This document shows, piece after piece, positions 62,079-64,000 of a stretch of 64,000 nucleotides of DNA. The position numbers and the translations under genes are program-made. The notes below the pieces were generated by a model. That model had not been told where the DNA came from, made no database searches, and saw only the letters and a list, made by a program, of their open reading frames with translations. Numbering within the stretch: the stretch's first letter is position 1; each line of letters starts with the position of its first letter. This DNA is from Flavobacterium microcysteis (GTDB lineage Bacteria; Bacteroidota; Bacteroidia; Flavobacteriales; Flavobacteriaceae): assembly GCF_006385255.1 (NCBI RefSeq), contig NZ_VFJE01000051.1, positions 246,339-310,338 on the forward strand, given 5' to 3'.

Positions 62079-64000
62079 CTATCTATTAATATATAGATAA
62101 CTTGCTTTTTCTCTAGATTTTCCTTCAGCATCGACATATTTCAGTACGTAGTAGTAAGTTCCATCAGGTAATTCTTCTGATTTTTTTACTGTGGCACGAC
62201 CTTCAGATACACCTCTAAATACTTTAGTGTTGTTGTCGTAACCTTGAGCGTCAAATACTAAAACTCCCCAACGATTATAAATTTCTACACTGTTGTTTGG
62301 ATAACAATCAAGACCTTCAATTTTAAAGAACTCGTTTAGACCATCACCGTTTGGTGTCATAGCGTTGTGAACAATGACTTCACATGGTGCCAAAACGATA
62401 CAGTCGTCATTTACATTCATATTAATTTGAATTGTTCTAGGACAATCGCCGTCTGCTATCACATAGCTTAATATATAATCTCCAAGAACAACATTAGCAG
62501 GATTAAATATACTTCCTAGTAGCCCTCGGGAATTATTAGTATCAATCCATGTTCCAGTTCTTTCTATAGAATTGTCAAGTAATGTAAACAAATCGATTGA
62601 AAGATCTTGAATACATAGTTCGCTGGCAATCGTTTCTGTTGGATTTGATATCGTAACATTTATTGTTTGCGTAACTACATTTGAATTTCCACAGCTGTCA
62701 GTCGCAGACCAAGATCTGATGATTGTATAACCTGTTGCTGTCTGATTTTCAATCTGTTCATCAAATATAACATTTTCTACTGAAGAACAAGAGTCTGTAA
62801 ATTCTAAAGCTGGTGCTTCTGGTACCTCACTACATACAACATTTATCGTTGTTTCAAGTGGTGTAATCAAAGTTGGAGCTGTATTATCTTCAACAGTTAT
62901 TATCTGAGTCGCAGAAGTTATATTACCGCATAAATCAACTGCTGTCCATGTTCTTGTGATAATCTTATCTCCAGCACAAGCACCATTTTCAATAGTTTCA
63001 AGCATTGTAACAGTTGCCAGACTACAGTTATCGGTAGCTGTTAACGTTACTGCTGCTGGAACAGCTCCACAAGCTACAGTAACATCTGTAGGTACAGTTT
63101 CTACGAATGTAGGACCTTGGTTGTCAGTTACAGTCACTACTTGTGTATGGTCTACAGTGTTTCCGCAAAGGTCAGTAGCCGTCCATTTTCTTGTTAGCGT
63201 ATAGCTTCCACCGCAAGTACCTTCAGTTCTTGTCTCAGCGAATGTTACAGTTGCACTTCCACAAGCGTCAGTTGCAGTAAGCGTAGCCGCAGCCGGGATA
63301 TTGTCACAAGACGCAGCCACTTCGGCAGCAGGCAATGTTCCATCGAACGCAGGAGCCTGAGTATCGGTTACAGTCACTACTTGAGTATGCTCGACAGTGT
63401 TACCGCAAAGGTCAGCCGCAGTCCATTTTCTTGTAAGCGTGTAGCTTCCAGCACAAGCACCGTCAGTTCTAGTTTCAACTAATGTCACTGTAGCAGTTCC
63501 ACAAGCGTCAGTTGCAGTAAGCGTAGCCGCAACCGGTATGTTATCGCAAGATGCAGCCAGTTCAGCAACAGGCAATGTTCCATCGAACGCAGGAGCCTGT
63601 GTATCAGTCACTGTAATTGTCTGTATATGTTCTGTAGTATTACCACAAAGGTCAGCCGCAGTCCATTTTCTTGTAAGCGTATAGTTTCCGGCACAAGCAC
63701 CGTCAGTTCTAGTCTCGGCGAATGTTACAGTCGCAGATCCACAAGCATCAGTTGCAGTAAGCGTAGCCGCAGCCGGGATATTGTCGCAAGACGCAGCCAG
63801 TTCGGCAGCAGGCAATGTTCCTGCGAATACAGGAGCCTGAGTATCGGTCACATTAACCACTTGAGTGTGCTCGGCAATGTTACCGCAAAGGTCAGTAGCC
63901 GTCCATTTTCTTGTAAGGGTATAGCTTCCGGCACAAGCACCGTCAGTTCTAGTCTCTGCAAAAGTTACAGTCGCAGTTCCGCAAGCATCGGTTGCAGTAA
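62079..64000 (-). CDS. Giant repeat adhesin with type B T9SS sorting domain (5' end outside window)
   Basis: The reading frame stays open to the right edge of the window, so the 5' part is missing; at least 640 residues are seen. Near-identical 80-aa units (240 bp) occupy the upstream part. Each has four cysteines (SCDN, DACG, CxG, DLCGN) and the motif TLTRKWTAxDLCGN, resembling HYR/Ig-like modules. Two more diverged units follow. The C-terminus has the type B sorting domain (VHNAMTPNGDGLNEFFKIEGLD, VEIYNRWGVLVFD, GTYYYVLKY), typical of gliding-motility adhesins. The PorP/SprF-like gene downstream fits a secreted surface filament. Apparent internal starts are not the real N-terminus. Confidence 0.92.
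   Translation of the reverse strand, partial: TATDACGTATVTFAETRTDGACAGSYTLTRKWTATDLCGNIAEHTQVVNVTDTQAPVFAGTLPAAELAASCDNIPAAATLTATDACGSATVTFAETRTDGACAGNYTLTRKWTAADLCGNTTEHIQTITVTDTQAPAFDGTLPVAELAASCDNIPVAATLTATDACGTATVTLVETRTDGACAGSYTLTRKWTAADLCGNTVEHTQVVTVTDTQAPAFDGTLPAAEVAASCDNIPAAATLTATDACGSATVTFAETRTEGTCGGSYTLTRKWTATDLCGNTVDHTQVVTVTDNQGPTFVETVPTDVTVACGAVPAAVTLTATDNCSLATVTMLETIENGACAGDKIITRTWTAVDLCGNITSATQIITVEDNTAPTLITPLETTINVVCSEVPEAPALEFTDSCSSVENVIFDEQIENQTATGYTIIRSWSATDSCGNSNVVTQTINVTISNPTETIASELCIQDLSIDLFTLLDNSIERTGTWIDTNNSRGLLGSIFNPANVVLGDYILSYVIADGDCPRTIQINMNVNDDCIVLAPCEVIVHNAMTPNGDGLNEFFKIEGLDCYPNNSVEIYNRWGVLVFDAQGYDNNTKVFRGVSEGRATVKKSEELPDGTYYYVLKYVDAEGKSREKASYLYINR
63112..64000 (-). 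repeat. 240-bp tandem coding repeats
   Basis: The boundary sequence GGAGCCTGAGTATCGGT or a close relative recurs at about 63111, 63351, 63591 and 63831, exactly 240 bp apart, and continues beyond the window. Copies differ at only scattered positions, so the array is recent or homogenised by gene conversion. Confidence 0.85.

Noticed and set aside
62956..63204. Plus-strand frame inside the adhesin repeats
   Set aside because: It is a shadow of the repeat array on the coding minus strand.
62079..63860. Internal GTG at 63860 as the adhesin start
   Set aside because: The frame continues open past it with the same repeat, so the true start is outside the window.
63112..64000. 240-bp periodic repeats as a CRISPR or satellite
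   Set aside because: The repeats are in frame, encode cysteine-rich modules and have no unique spacers.

Overview
The window is a stretch of an AT-rich Bacteroidota chromosome, most likely from Flavobacterium or a close Flavobacteriaceae relative. The evidence is: type IX secretion (T9SS) sorting domains of type A (7565-9985) and type B (62079-64000), a PorP/SprF protein, TAnnTTTG -7 promoter elements, weak TAAAA-like ribosome sites, a Bacteroidota-type split KdpD, and many lipoproteins with an SC or NC lipobox. No rRNA, tRNA, transposase, integrase or CRISPR array was recognised. One structural RNA, the small SRP RNA, lies at 48362-48455.

Layout. 1-10.9 kb: DsbD, an orphan double-glycine leader peptide, a CoA-disulfide-reductase-like enzyme, a GAF histidine kinase, ComM/YifB, a GNAT acetyltransferase, a T9SS-secreted beta-helix glycosidase with a ricin-like lectin, and a YpfJ-type zinc peptidase. 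11.0-16.5 kb: a minus-strand cassette of two large unrecognised proteins without signal peptides (669 and 715 aa), a muramidase translationally coupled to the second, and a small beta-rich protein. 16.8-19.3 kb: a divergent operon of lipoprotein, polytopic membrane protein, NarL-type kinase and response regulator. 19.4-25.2 kb: membrane protein, aldehyde dehydrogenase, outer-membrane protein, RluA-type synthase, PanB and an NTF2-like protein.

25.2-37.7 kb is a potassium-uptake (Kdp) region: a small upstream protein, a 27-aa membrane ORF, KdpF (25 aa), KdpA, KdpB, KdpC, a porin, a truncated KdpD (ATPase plus USP only) and a separate HAMP-PAS histidine kinase. A sigma-54-type response regulator lies nearby, as does a membrane-bound winged-helix regulator facing a lipoprotein. 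A four-helix-bundle gene flanked by inverted repeats sits between kdpD and the kinase gene.

37.8-50.1 kb: serine deaminase, M14 peptidase, GH114-like lipoprotein, DnaK behind a sigma-54-like promoter, two tandem paralogues with a carboxypeptidase-regulatory-like domain behind a glutaminyl cyclase, SRP RNA, SDR enzyme and transaldolase. 50.2-58.8 kb: thioredoxin-fold lipoprotein lacking CXXC, ABC-F ATPase, a 54-aa lipoprotein, PyrR-PyrB, a 110-aa protein with RNase Z, PdxH and a CAP-domain lipoprotein, with degenerate 7-8 bp repeats between several of them. 59.2-64.0 kb: a T9SS surface locus of giant repeat adhesin (cut by the window edge), PorP/SprF and an OmpA/PD40 protein.

The best candidate for an undescribed system is the 11.0-16.5 kb muramidase cassette. 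The second is the inverted-repeat-bounded four-helix-bundle element inside the kdp operon. Both functional readings are inferences from sequence and layout only.
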